From positions 25,314 through 54,561 of the forward strand of contig CAJUTL010000020.1 of assembly GCA_910589395.1 (NCBI GenBank): a DNA stretch of 29,248 nt, written 5' to 3'. The notes below the pieces were generated by a model, which saw nothing but the letters and a program-made list of their open reading frames with translations, did not search any database and was not told the DNA's origin. This stretch comes from an uncultured Oscillospiraceae bacterium. Lineage in GTDB: Bacteria; Bacillota_A; Clostridia; Oscillospirales; Acutalibacteraceae. Both the position numbers and the translations under genes were made by a program. Shown in pieces: positions 15,047-23,097 of the stretch (positions are counted from its first letter, which is position 1; each line of letters starts with the position of its first letter).

Positions 15047-16438
15047 ATGAAGCTTTGGAAAGGGCGCTTTCAGAAGGAAGCGGATCCGAAAACGAACGAT
15101 TTTAATTCCAGTATTTCCATAGACAGCCGCATGTTTCGGGAGGATATTGAGGGCAGCATCGCCCATGCTTCCATGCTGGGAAAGCAGGGGATCATTGAGA
15201 AGGGCGAAAGTGAAAAGATCTGCGCGGAGCTGAAAAAGCTTCGGGAAGATCTGGAAAGCGGCGCGCTGTTCATTGACCCGGACGCTGAGGATATCCACAC
15301 CTTTGTAGAGCAGGAGCTTACCGCCCGGCTGGGAGATACGGGAAAGCGGCTGCATACCGCCCGCAGCAGGAACGATCAGGTGGCCCTGGACGTGCGGCTC
15401 ACGCTGCGAAAGGACTGCAAAACCTTAAAGTCCCTTCTTTGTGAGCTGACCCGGACCCTCTGTGAAAAGGCGGAGCGGTACTCCGGTACGGTCATGCCGG
15501 GCTACACCCATATGCAGCGGGCCCAGCCCATCACCTTCGGGCACCACCTTATGGCCTATTCGGAAATGCTGCTTCGGGATCTATCCCGACTTCAGGACGC
15601 TCTTTCCCGCATGGACGTGTTGCCCCTGGGGAGCGGCGCTCTCGCCGGGACCACCTATCCGTTGGACCGGGAATATGCGGCCGGGCTTCTGGGCTTTTCC
15701 CAGATCTCCCGCAACAGCCTGGACGCTGTGGCGGATCGGGATTTCTGTGCGGAGCTGGCCTTTGTGTGTTCCCTTGTGATGGTGCACCTTTCCCGGCTGT
15801 GTGAAGAGCTGGTGCTGTGGTGCACCTGGGAATTCAAGTTTATCGAGCTGGATGACGGCTTTGCCACCGGCTCCAGCATTATGCCCCAGAAGAAAAATCC
15901 GGATATCGCCGAGCTGATCCGGGGCAAAAGCGGCCGGGTGTTCGGCGATCTGATGGGGCTTCTCACCATGATGAAGGGTCTGCCTCTGGCTTATAACAAG
16001 GATATGCAGGAGGATAAAGATGCCGTGTTTGACGCGGTGGATACCCTGAAGTTGTGCCTTACCCCGCTGATCCCCATGCTGGAAACCATGACCGTTCGGG
16101 AGGAAAATATGCGCAAAGCCGCGGCGGGGGGCTTTATCAACGCCACCGACTGCGCAGACTATCTGGTGGCGGAAAAGGGAGTTCCCTTCCGGGACGCCTA
16201 CAAACTTACCGGAGAGCTGGTGGCCTTGTGCATCGAGAAGGGCTTTACCCTGGAAACCCTGCCTTTAGAGGAATACCAAAAGCTGTTTCCTGATTTTGAT
16301 GAAGGAGTGTATGACGCGGTGGCGCTGGAAAAATGCGTAAGCGGCAGAACGGTTCCCGGCGGCCCGGCTCCGGAAAACGTAAAACGGGAAGCCCGGAGAG
16401 TTTTGCAAAGCCTGGAGGGACTGAAAGATGAAGCTTAA
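15047..16438 (+). CDS. argH: Argininosuccinate lyase
   Basis: Last step of arginine synthesis: it splits argininosuccinate into arginine and fumarate. It is 463 residues from the ATG at 15047, which has GAAAGGA 9 bases upstream; the frame is open further up, but only into repeat DNA. Fumarase/aspartase superfamily motifs are TARSRNDQ (104-111), THMQRAQP (154-161) and the signature GSSIMPQKKNPD (275-286), which carries the catalytic serine loop. The gene overlaps argC by 11 bases, so the two are co-translated. Confidence 0.98.
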   Translation: MKLWKGRFQKEADPKTNDFNSSISIDSRMFREDIEGSIAHASMLGKQGIIEKGESEKICAELKKLREDLESGALFIDPDAEDIHTFVEQELTARLGDTGKRLHTARSRNDQVALDVRLTLRKDCKTLKSLLCELTRTLCEKAERYSGTVMPGYTHMQRAQPITFGHHLMAYSEMLLRDLSRLQDALSRMDVLPLGSGALAGTTYPLDREYAAGLLGFSQISRNSLDAVADRDFCAELAFVCSLVMVHLSRLCEELVLWCTWEFKFIELDDGFATGSSIMPQKKNPDIAELIRGKSGRVFGDLMGLLTMMKGLPLAYNKDMQEDKDAVFDAVDTLKLCLTPLIPMLETMTVREENMRKAAAGGFINATDCADYLVAEKGVPFRDAYKLTGELVALCIEKGFTLETLPLEEYQKLFPDFDEGVYDAVALEKCVSGRTVPGGPAPENVKREARRVLQSLEGLKDEA

Positions 16439-17465
16439 GGTTGGAGTGGTGGGCGCTACCGGGTACGCCGGGGCGGAGATCTGCCGTTTGATATTGGGGC
16501 ACCCCCAGGCGAAGCTTGCCGCCATCAGCTCCGTGAGCTTTGAGGGCATGGCTTTTTCTCAGGTGTACCCGGCTTATCGGGCCGTTTGCGACTTGGTTTG
16601 CGGCACGGAGGACGAGGTTCTGGAAAAGAGCGACGTGATTTTTGCCGCCCTGCCACACGGGCTTTCCCAGGAGCTTGCCGCAAAATGTGACGGGGCGGGG
16701 AAGGCCTTCATCGACATGGGGGCGGATTTCCGGCTGGAAAAAGAAGAGGACTACAAGGCCTGGTACGGCGGCAGCTTTGCGGACAAGGCCCTGCACGAAA
16801 AAGCGGTGTACGGCCTGCCTGAATTTTTTCGGGAGCAGATCCGGGGAAAAAAGCTTATCGCAAACCCCGGCTGCTACACCACGGCGGTGCCGCTGGCGCT
16901 GGCTCCCGCCTTGGAAAACGGGCTCATCGAACCCAAAGGCATTATTGCCGACTGTAAATCCGGCGTGACCGGGGCGGGCAGAAAGCCCAGCCAGCAGAAC
17001 CACTACCCGGAATTAAATGAAAGCTTCACGGCCTATAAGGTGGCAAGCCATCGCCATACCCCGGAAATGGAGCAGACTCTGTCGAAGCTTTCCGGGCAGG
17101 AGATCAGGCTCACCTTCGTGCCGCACCTGCTGCCCATCAACCGGGGGATCCTGGCTACCTGCTACGGCGTTTTGAAGCCCGGCGTCACAGGAGAACAGCT
17201 GCGAAAGGCTTATCTCGACCGATACGAAAAAGAGACCTTTGTGCGGCTGCTGCCTGAGGGAGAAGCCGCCAATGTAAAGCATGTGCGCTTTACGAACTTT
17301 TGCGATGTTTCCCTGTTTACCGATCCCCGCACCGGTACCTTTACGGCCATTTCCGCCATTGACAACATGGGGAAGGGAGCGGCGGGGCAGGCGGTGCAGA
17401 ATATGAACCTGGTCTTCGGCCTTGAGGAAACAGCCGGCCTGCTGCTGGCGCCGCCGGCATTTTGA
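16428..17465 (+). CDS. argC: N-acetyl-gamma-glutamyl-phosphate reductase
   Basis: NADPH-dependent reduction of N-acetylglutamyl phosphate to the semialdehyde, the third step of the pathway. The 345 residues are typical. The nucleotide loop GATGYAG (9-15) and the active-site cysteine in NPGCYTT (Cys149) are present, as are the VASHRHTPEM and HLLPINRGI segments. The ATG lies inside the end of argH. argJ follows after 22 bases. Confidence 0.98.
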   Translation: MKLKVGVVGATGYAGAEICRLILGHPQAKLAAISSVSFEGMAFSQVYPAYRAVCDLVCGTEDEVLEKSDVIFAALPHGLSQELAAKCDGAGKAFIDMGADFRLEKEEDYKAWYGGSFADKALHEKAVYGLPEFFREQIRGKKLIANPGCYTTAVPLALAPALENGLIEPKGIIADCKSGVTGAGRKPSQQNHYPELNESFTAYKVASHRHTPEMEQTLSKLSGQEIRLTFVPHLLPINRGILATCYGVLKPGVTGEQLRKAYLDRYEKETFVRLLPEGEAANVKHVRFTNFCDVSLFTDPRTGTFTAISAIDNMGKGAAGQAVQNMNLVFGLEETAGLLLAPPAF

Positions 17466-17487
17466 TACCCGAAAAGGAGAATTGCCC

Positions 17488-18705
17488 ATGATAGAAACGA
17501 TTTCCGGCGGCGTTACCGCCGCCCAGGGTTTTTCCGCAGGAGGCATTCACTGCGGGATCCGGAAAAACAAAACAAAGCCCGATCTTGCCATGATCTTTAG
17601 CGAGAAGCCTTGCTCCGCGGCCTCCATCTATACCACCAACCTGGTAAAGGGCGCGCCGATCCTGGTGACAAAGAAAAACCTTGTAAACGGCAGGGCCCAG
17701 GCGGTGTTCTGCAATTCGGGAAACGCCAATACCTGCAATGCTGACGGCGTGGAAAAAGCGGAAGCAATGTGCGCTCTTGCCGCCAAGGCCCTGCACATTG
17801 CCCCAGAAGACGTGATCATCGCTTCCACCGGGGTGATCGGCCAGGTTTTGCCCCTGGAGCCCATTGAGGCCGCGGTGGGGGAGTTGGCGGCGTCTCTCAG
17901 CCCGGAGGGCTCGCCCGCGGCGGCAGCGGCCATTATGACCACCGATACCATTCCCAAGGAGGCGGCGGTCTCGGTGAAGATTGGCGGCAGGGAAGTGAAG
18001 ATCGGCGGCATTTCCAAGGGCAGCGGTATGATCCATCCCAACATGGCCACCATGCTTTGCTTTGTCACCACCGACTGCGCCATTTCTCCTGTCATGCTGG
18101 AAAAGGCGGTGCGCCTGGCGGCGGACTGCTCCTTCCACGTGATCAGCATCGATGGAGATACCTCCACCAACGATACCTTTGCCGTGCTGGCAAACGGTCT
18201 GGCGGAAAACCCGGAGATCACTGAGGAGGGAGAGGACTTTACAGCCTTCACGGAAGGCCTTTCCCAGGTCTGTAAGACCCTGGCCCGGCTCATGGCCGGA
18301 GACGGGGAAGGGGCCACAAAGCTTCTGGTGTGTAAAACGGCGGGGGCCAAAGACGTGAAAACTGCCCGCACCGTGGCAAAGGCGGTGATCTGCTCCGATC
18401 TCTTAAAGGCCGCCATGTTCGGCGCGGACGCCAACTGGGGCCGGGTGCTGTGCGCCATCGGCTATTCCGGCGCGGAGGTGGATGTGAACAGGATCGATGT
18501 GTCCTTTGCTTCCGGAAAGGGCAGAGTCGATGTGTGCAAAAATGGCGCCGGGATCGAATTTTCCGAGGAAACGGCCGCGCAGGTTTTGGGAGAAAAGGAG
18601 ATCGGGATCCTCATTGACCTGCACAGTGGCAGCTCTTCCGCGGAAGCTTATGGTTGCGACCTGACCTATGACTATGTTAAAATAAACGGAGACTATAGAA
18701 CATAG
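17488..18705 (+). CDS. argJ: Glutamate N-acetyltransferase / ornithine acetyltransferase
   Basis: Transfers acetyl groups from N-acetylornithine to glutamate; some ArgJ enzymes also use acetyl-CoA. This recycles acetate and removes the need for ArgE. It is 405 residues from the ATG at 17488 with AAGGAG upstream. The self-cleavage and active site KGSGMIHPNMATML (177-190) has the nucleophilic Thr188 that becomes the N-terminus of the beta chain. No argA or argE is in the window, which fits a cyclic pathway. Whether this ArgJ is bifunctional cannot be read from sequence alone. Confidence 0.98.
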   Translation: MIETISGGVTAAQGFSAGGIHCGIRKNKTKPDLAMIFSEKPCSAASIYTTNLVKGAPILVTKKNLVNGRAQAVFCNSGNANTCNADGVEKAEAMCALAAKALHIAPEDVIIASTGVIGQVLPLEPIEAAVGELAASLSPEGSPAAAAAIMTTDTIPKEAAVSVKIGGREVKIGGISKGSGMIHPNMATMLCFVTTDCAISPVMLEKAVRLAADCSFHVISIDGDTSTNDTFAVLANGLAENPEITEEGEDFTAFTEGLSQVCKTLARLMAGDGEGATKLLVCKTAGAKDVKTARTVAKAVICSDLLKAAMFGADANWGRVLCAIGYSGAEVDVNRIDVSFASGKGRVDVCKNGAGIEFSEETAAQVLGEKEIGILIDLHSGSSSAEAYGCDLTYDYVKINGDYRT

Positions 18706-18714
18706 GAGGCCCTC

Positions 18715-19041
18715 ATGAGACAGAAAAGCAAAACGCCGCTGAACGAAAAAAGGCTCGGCCGGGGAGCGCTTTTAGCGCTTGTTCTCTCTATTGCCTTGTA
18801 TTTGAATTTCCTGGTCACGCTGGGAATGGGGATCTTTGCCATGGGCCTTTTGCTGTTGGAGCCGGCTTTCGGCATCATCACCGGCGTTTTGCTGCTGCTG
18901 GGGCTGATCGGTATTCCGGTTTCCAAACACATGAACGCCGGAAAGCTTTGGCGGCGGCTTCTTATGGGCGCTGTGATCCTGAATTTTTTGAGTATTGCTT
19001 TGTACTGTCTTGTCTGCATTGCGATGATTCTGGCTTGGTGA
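18715..19041 (+). CDS. Small integral membrane protein of unknown function inside the arginine operon
   Basis: 108 residues with a short basic N-terminus and three or four membrane segments (about 18-35, 37-50, 52-67 and 82-107), a loop containing SKHMNAGKLWRR, and no catalytic motif. It has an excellent AGGAGG site overlapping the argJ stop, and argB follows 23 bases after its stop, so it is surely co-transcribed with the arginine genes. I do not recognise the family. Its place suggests a link with arginine or ornithine metabolism or transport, but this is only inference, and it is short for a known amino-acid transporter. Confidence 0.85.
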   Translation: MRQKSKTPLNEKRLGRGALLALVLSIALYLNFLVTLGMGIFAMGLLLLEPAFGIITGVLLLLGLIGIPVSKHMNAGKLWRRLLMGAVILNFLSIALYCLVCIAMILAW

Positions 19042-19064
19042 AAATCAGAAAGCGGGGAACTTAA

Positions 19065-19916
19065 GTGAACATTTCCAATAATGAACGGGCCCAGGTGCTG
19101 GTGCAGGCCCTGCCCTATATCAAAAAGTATACCGGGCAGACCGTGGTGGTCAAATACGGCGGAAACGCCATGCTGGACGAGGCACTGAAAAGCGCCGTCA
19201 TGAGCGATATCGTGCTGATGCGGCTGGTGGGAATCAACGTGGTGCTGGTGCACGGCGGCGGGCCGGAGATCAACGCCATGCTGGAGAAGATCGGCAAGGA
19301 AAGCAAGTTCATCGGCGGCATGCGCTGTACCGATGGGGAAACCATAGAGATCGTGCAGCAGGTACTGGCCGGAAAGGTCAATAAGGATCTGGTGCAGCTT
19401 TTGGAAAACGCCGGCGGCAAAGCCCTGGGCCTCTGCGGCCTGGACGGTTCTCTTCTGAAGGCGGATATGCTGAAGGAGGAGCTGGGCTTCGTGGGGGAAA
19501 TTCGGGAGGTCAACGCCGAAATACTCCACAATGCCGCAAAAAACGGCTATGTGCCCATTGTCTCCACCGTGGCGGCAGGGTATCACGGCGAGGTGTTCAA
19601 TGTAAACGCGGATATCGCCGCCGCCCGCATCGCCGCGGAGATCGGAGCCATGAAGCTGATCCTGATGACCGACGTGCGGGGCCTTCTGCGGGATAAGGAC
19701 GATGAGGCCACCATTATCCCGGTGGTCAATGTCAGCGACGTCAACCGCCTGAAAAAGGAAGGCATCATCTCCGGCGGCATGATCCCCAAAATAGACTGCT
19801 GTGTAGACGCCGTGCGCCGTGGCGTGGGCAGGGCCCATATCATAGACGGTAGAATTCCCCATTCCATTCTGGTGGAGCTTTTCACCGACGAAGGCATCGG
19901 AACCATGCTGTACTGA
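19065..19916 (+). CDS. argB: Acetylglutamate kinase
   Basis: Phosphorylates N-acetylglutamate, the second and often arginine-regulated step. It has 283 residues and a GTG start. The amino acid kinase motifs are KYGGNAM (30-36) and LVHGGGPEIN (61-70), with NVNADIAAARIA and the ISGGMIPK lysine later. This length, with a short N-terminal helix, is compatible with either the arginine-sensitive or the insensitive type. It is the last gene of the argH-argC-argJ cluster; a repeat block follows. Confidence 0.97.
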   Translation: MNISNNERAQVLVQALPYIKKYTGQTVVVKYGGNAMLDEALKSAVMSDIVLMRLVGINVVLVHGGGPEINAMLEKIGKESKFIGGMRCTDGETIEIVQQVLAGKVNKDLVQLLENAGGKALGLCGLDGSLLKADMLKEELGFVGEIREVNAEILHNAAKNGYVPIVSTVAAGYHGEVFNVNADIAAARIAAEIGAMKLILMTDVRGLLRDKDDEATIIPVVNVSDVNRLKKEGIISGGMIPKIDCCVDAVRRGVGRAHIIDGRIPHSILVELFTDEGIGTMLY

Positions 19917-20270
19917 GCTGGATTCTAGGGCGCGTAAGGGCAATGAGCAATTATTAAGATCAAGGACATAGTTTCGGTAAATTGGAATTTGGCGGCGAAC
20001 CGCTTGCTTTCTATCTGTCATTCTGAACGAAGTGAAGAATCTCGTCCTTGACCTTTTACCAAGAATTAAGGGCGAGATTCTTCGCCTACGGCTCAGAATG
20101 ACAGTGGGGGGGAACGGGGGAACTATGTACTAAACTATAATTTACCAAGCGTTGCTTACAACGCTTGTGCCTTTGCCCTTAATTGCGAATTACTAATTGC
20201 TCATTCCTCATTGTATACGGTCTTTTCTAACGACTAACTTCTAACAACTAACAAGCGAAGTGATTCAACC
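19917..20270. repeat. Composite intergenic repeat block between argB and argD
   Basis: Modules in order: GGCAATGAGCAATTATTAAG (about 19938-19957); AAATTGGAATTTGGCGG (about 19979-19995); the TGTCATT...AATGACA palindrome (20016-20104); CTAAACTATAATTTACC (about 20130-20146); a perfect 9-bp hairpin CAAGCGTTG/CAACGCTTG (20146-20167); ATTGCGAATTACTAATTGCTCATTCC-type repeats (about 20180-20210); and CTAACGACTAACTTCTAAC-type repeats (20228-20252). It ends about 20 bases before the argD start, which is preceded only by a weak GAAG. Confidence 0.85.
20016..20104. repeat. Palindromic intergenic repeat, near-intact copy
   Basis: TGTCATTCTGAACGAAG and its near inverse CGGCTCAGAATGACA form the outer stem. 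GAAGAATCTCGTCCTT and AAGGGCGAGATTCTTC form the inner stem around a loop of about 22 bases. The best-preserved copies in the window are this one and 25307-25398. Confidence 0.88.
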
Positions 20271-21440
20271 ATGAATTTTCAGGAGATCAAGGAACAGGAC
20301 GGCACATATATTCTGCATACCTACGGCCGGGTAGACGTGGCTCTGGTGAAGGGCAAAAACGCCCGGGCCTGGGACGCGGAAGGGAAGGAGTATCTGGATT
20401 TCACCTCCGGGATCGGCGTAAACGCCCTGGGCTACAGCGATCCCCTTTGGGCGGCAGCTGTGGCAAAGCAGGCCGGGGAGATCCAGCATCTGTGCAACTA
20501 CTATTATTCCCCGCAGAATACGGCACTGGCCCAGGAGCTTTCCAAAGCCTCCGGCATGGCCCAGGCCTTTTTCTGCAATTCCGGGGCCGAGTCCAATGAA
20601 TGCGCGGTGAAGGTGGCCAGGAAATACGGCGAAAAGCGGAACGCCAAAAATATCGTCACCCTGAAAAATTCTTTTCACGGGCGCACGCTGACCACTTTAG
20701 CGGCTACCGGGCAGGAGGTTTTTCACAGGGATTTTCTGCCCCTGACCGAGGGCTTTCTGTACGCCGAAGCCAACGACCTTTCCGGCGTGGAAAGCCTGCT
20801 CACCGGCTCTGTCTGCGCCGTACTGATCGAAACGGTGCAGGGCGAGGGCGGTGTGGTTCCTCTGGAAGAAAGCTTTGTACAGGGCCTTTCGGCACTGTGC
20901 AGGGAAAAAGACGTGCTGCTGATGATCGACGAGGTGCAGACCGGCGTGGGCCGCACCGGGGCTTTTTACAGCTATCAGGGCTATGGAATACAGCCAGATG
21001 TGGTCACTACCGCCAAAGGCCTGGCCGGGGGACTTCCTATCGGGGCCTGCCTGGTCAGCGAAAAGCTTCGGAATATTCTGAAGCCCGGCCAGCAGGGCTC
21101 TACCTTTGGAGGAAACCCTGTGGTATGCGCCGGGGCCAGAGAGGTGGTCAGGCGGGTTTCCGACCCTGCTTTTCTCCAGGCAGTCACGGAAAAAGGCGAG
21201 TATCTGCGGGAAAAGCTTCTCACCATGCCCCAGGTAGAGCTGGTGCGGGGAAAGGGCCTGATGCTGGGGATAAAGCTCCGGAACATGGACGCCCACGAGG
21301 TACTTGTAAAGTGCGCGGAGCAGGGGCTTTTGATCCTTACCGCCAAGGAGCTGGTGCGCTTTTTGCCGCCCCTTACCATTACAAAGGAAGAGATCGACGC
21401 AGGACTGGCGATTTTTGCCGCTGTTTTACAGGCGGGCTGA
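20271..21440 (+). CDS. argD: Acetylornithine aminotransferase
   Basis: PLP enzyme converting N-acetylglutamate semialdehyde to N-acetylornithine with glutamate as donor. The 389 residues are typical of class III aminotransferases. FFCNSGAESNE (100-110) binds the cofactor phosphate, LMIDEVQTGVGRTG (217-230) holds the aspartate for the PLP ring, and Lys249 in TTAKGLAGG is the Schiff-base lysine. The ribosome site is weak because repeat DNA ends about 20 bases before the ATG. argF follows after 28 bases. Confidence 0.97.
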   Translation: MNFQEIKEQDGTYILHTYGRVDVALVKGKNARAWDAEGKEYLDFTSGIGVNALGYSDPLWAAAVAKQAGEIQHLCNYYYSPQNTALAQELSKASGMAQAFFCNSGAESNECAVKVARKYGEKRNAKNIVTLKNSFHGRTLTTLAATGQEVFHRDFLPLTEGFLYAEANDLSGVESLLTGSVCAVLIETVQGEGGVVPLEESFVQGLSALCREKDVLLMIDEVQTGVGRTGAFYSYQGYGIQPDVVTTAKGLAGGLPIGACLVSEKLRNILKPGQQGSTFGGNPVVCAGAREVVRRVSDPAFLQAVTEKGEYLREKLLTMPQVELVRGKGLMLGIKLRNMDAHEVLVKCAEQGLLILTAKELVRFLPPLTITKEEIDAGLAIFAAVLQAG

Positions 21441-21468
21441 GAAAACAAACCGGAAAGGAAAGAAAACC

Positions 21469-22374
21469 ATGAAGCATTTACTGAAGCTCTTAGATCTGAC
21501 CGGGGAGGAGATCACAGATCTTCTGAACCTTGCCGATCAGCTGAAATACGAAACAAAGCACGGCATTGAGCACCCCCATTTGAAGGGAAAATGCCTGGGC
21601 ATGATTTTTGAGAAATCCTCCACCCGCACCCGGGTTTCCTTTGAGGTGGGCATTCAGCAGCTGGGAGGCTATGCAGTAGTGCTTTCTTCCGAGGGCTCAC
21701 AGATCGGCCGGGGAGAGCCGGTGCAGGATACCGCCCGGGTGCTCTCCCGGTATGTGGACGGCATCATGATCCGCACCTTCGGCCAGGACGAGGTGGAGGC
21801 CCTGGCGGAACATGGCAGTGTGCCGGTCATAAACGGCCTTACTGATTTCTGCCACCCCTGCCAGGTGCTGGCGGATCTGATGACGATCCGGGAATACAAG
21901 GGCTCTTTGGAGGGCTTGAAGCTCTGCTTTATCGGGGACGGCAACAACATGATGAATTCCCTGATCGTCGGGGCGCTGAAGGTGGGTATGAGCGTTTCCG
22001 TGGCCTGCCCGGAGGGGTACCGCCCGCCCCTTGAGATTTTGGAATTCGCCGCCGGGTACGACAGCTTTGAGCTGACAGATTCTCCCCTGCAGGCGGCAAA
22101 AAACGCCGATGTGGTCATTACCGATGTGTGGACCTCCATGGGCCAGGAGGAGGAGCGCGCAAAGCGGGAGGCTGCTTTTGCCGGCTACTGTATTGATGAA
22201 GCCCTGATGGCGGCGGCAAAACCGGACGCCATGGTGCAGCACTGCCTGCCCGCCCACCGGGGCGAGGAAATTACGGCGGAGGTCTTTGAAGCCCACGCCG
22301 GTGAGATCTTCGAAGAAGCGGAAAACCGCCTCCACGCCCAAAAGGCCGTGCTGGTAAAGACAATGGGGCGATAA
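21469..22374 (+). CDS. argF: Ornithine carbamoyltransferase
   Basis: Makes citrulline from ornithine and carbamoyl phosphate. It is 301 residues from the ATG at 21469, with GGAAAGGA upstream. STRTR (51-55) binds carbamoyl phosphate, HPCQ (129-132) is the conserved loop, and HCLPAHRGEE (about 257-266) binds ornithine. The biosynthetic rather than catabolic form is implied by the surrounding arginine biosynthesis genes. The carbamoyl phosphate synthase genes are elsewhere. Confidence 0.97.
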   Translation: MKHLLKLLDLTGEEITDLLNLADQLKYETKHGIEHPHLKGKCLGMIFEKSSTRTRVSFEVGIQQLGGYAVVLSSEGSQIGRGEPVQDTARVLSRYVDGIMIRTFGQDEVEALAEHGSVPVINGLTDFCHPCQVLADLMTIREYKGSLEGLKLCFIGDGNNMMNSLIVGALKVGMSVSVACPEGYRPPLEILEFAAGYDSFELTDSPLQAAKNADVVITDVWTSMGQEEERAKREAAFAGYCIDEALMAAAKPDAMVQHCLPAHRGEEITAEVFEAHAGEIFEEAENRLHAQKAVLVKTMGR

Positions 22375-22841
22375 ATGCTCTTGGAAAATTAGCAATGAGC
22401 AATGAGAAACGAGCAATGATTGAGGGCAAAAGCAGAATACGCTGAATTGGAATTTGGCAGTGAGAGAAAGCCTCCCGTTGTGTTATAAAAGCCCTATAGA
22501 CAAAGGACGAAATTCTTCAGAAAGGAGCAAGGCTCCTTCTTCTCAGAGATGACGGAAAAAAGGTGTCATTCTGAGCGGAGTGAAGAATCTCGTCCTTTGG
22601 CCTTTTCCCAGGGACTGAAGGGCGAGATTCTTTGCCGGGAAAGCGGAGTTTACTTCGCTTTTTGCTTAGTAATGACAAGAGAGTGGTCAGTTCGATAAAT
22701 TGGGATTTATTTGTGGATTAATTCCGTTTCGTCGTAGGGGAGGGGCAAGCATCCTCCGAAGCTTTTTTATCCCGTGCGAAAAAGCGGTTTCACACAGGGG
22801 AGTATATGAAAAAAGCAAGGCGAATTCTCCAGAAAAAACAG
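22375..22841. repeat. Composite intergenic repeat block after argF
   Basis: Modules: AGCAATGAGCAATGAG repeats (about 22389-22420); GAATTGGAATTTGGCAG (about 22443-22459); a partial right half of the palindromic repeat containing GGACGAAATTCTTC (about 22500-22553); a full copy of that palindrome (22564-22678); and AAATTGGGATTTATTTG (about 22696-22712). Bases 22713-22841 look unique, with no gene. The palindrome, with its T-rich right end, is the only terminator-like structure after argF. Confidence 0.8.
22564..22678. repeat. Palindromic intergenic repeat, extended copy
   Basis: TGTCATTCTGAGCGGAG and a right end TAGTAATGACA bound the copy. The inner arms GAAGAATCTCGTCCTTTGG and AAGGGCGAGATTCTTTG pair. 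The right side carries an added hairpin (AAGCGGAGTTTACTTCGCTT). Confidence 0.82.
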
Positions 22842-22871
22842 TTGACAGAAAAGCTTTCTCTATGCTAAAAT
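22842..22871 (+). promoter_or_regulatory. Strong sigma-A promoter upstream of helD
   Basis: Perfect TTGACA (22842-22847), an 18-base spacer and TAAAAT (22866-22871) with TG two bases before it. Transcription would start near 22878, about 220 bases before the helD start codon. Confidence 0.8.
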
Positions 22872-22874
22872 AAG

Positions 22875-22952
22875 TTTTCTTTCCCTTGAGAAGGAAGAAA
22901 AAAGAAAAACTTACCGTTTCCGGCCTGTGCCCGGCAGACGGCAAGTTTTTTT
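22875..22952 (+). terminator. Leader hairpins with intrinsic terminator upstream of helD
   Basis: A first hairpin pairs TTTTCTTTCCCTT (22875-22887) with AAGGAAGAAAA. The second is terminator-like: AACTT-CCGT-CCGG (22908-22923) pairs with CCGG-ACGG-AAGTT (22931-22947) and is followed by seven T. The leader transcript ending here would be about 75 nt. It could be an attenuator of helD or a small independent RNA. Confidence 0.75.
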
Positions 22953-23048
22953 GTTCACAAAAAGGGCCAAAACCGTGTTTTGACCACATGTAATATATAA
23001 CATACCATACCGCAAAGAAAAAGTCTAGTCTTTTTTTCTTTTTCCTGC

Positions 23049-23054
23049 TATACT
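23049..23054 (+). promoter_or_regulatory. Possible second promoter directly before helD
   Basis: TGCTATACT gives an extended -10 (TATACT at 23049-23054), but the matching -35 is poor. It would allow helD expression independent of the leader terminator. Weakly supported. Confidence 0.35.
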
Positions 23055-23097
23055 TTTGAAGTCTCAGGCCTGTAAACTTTTTTAAGGAGGAATGGTC

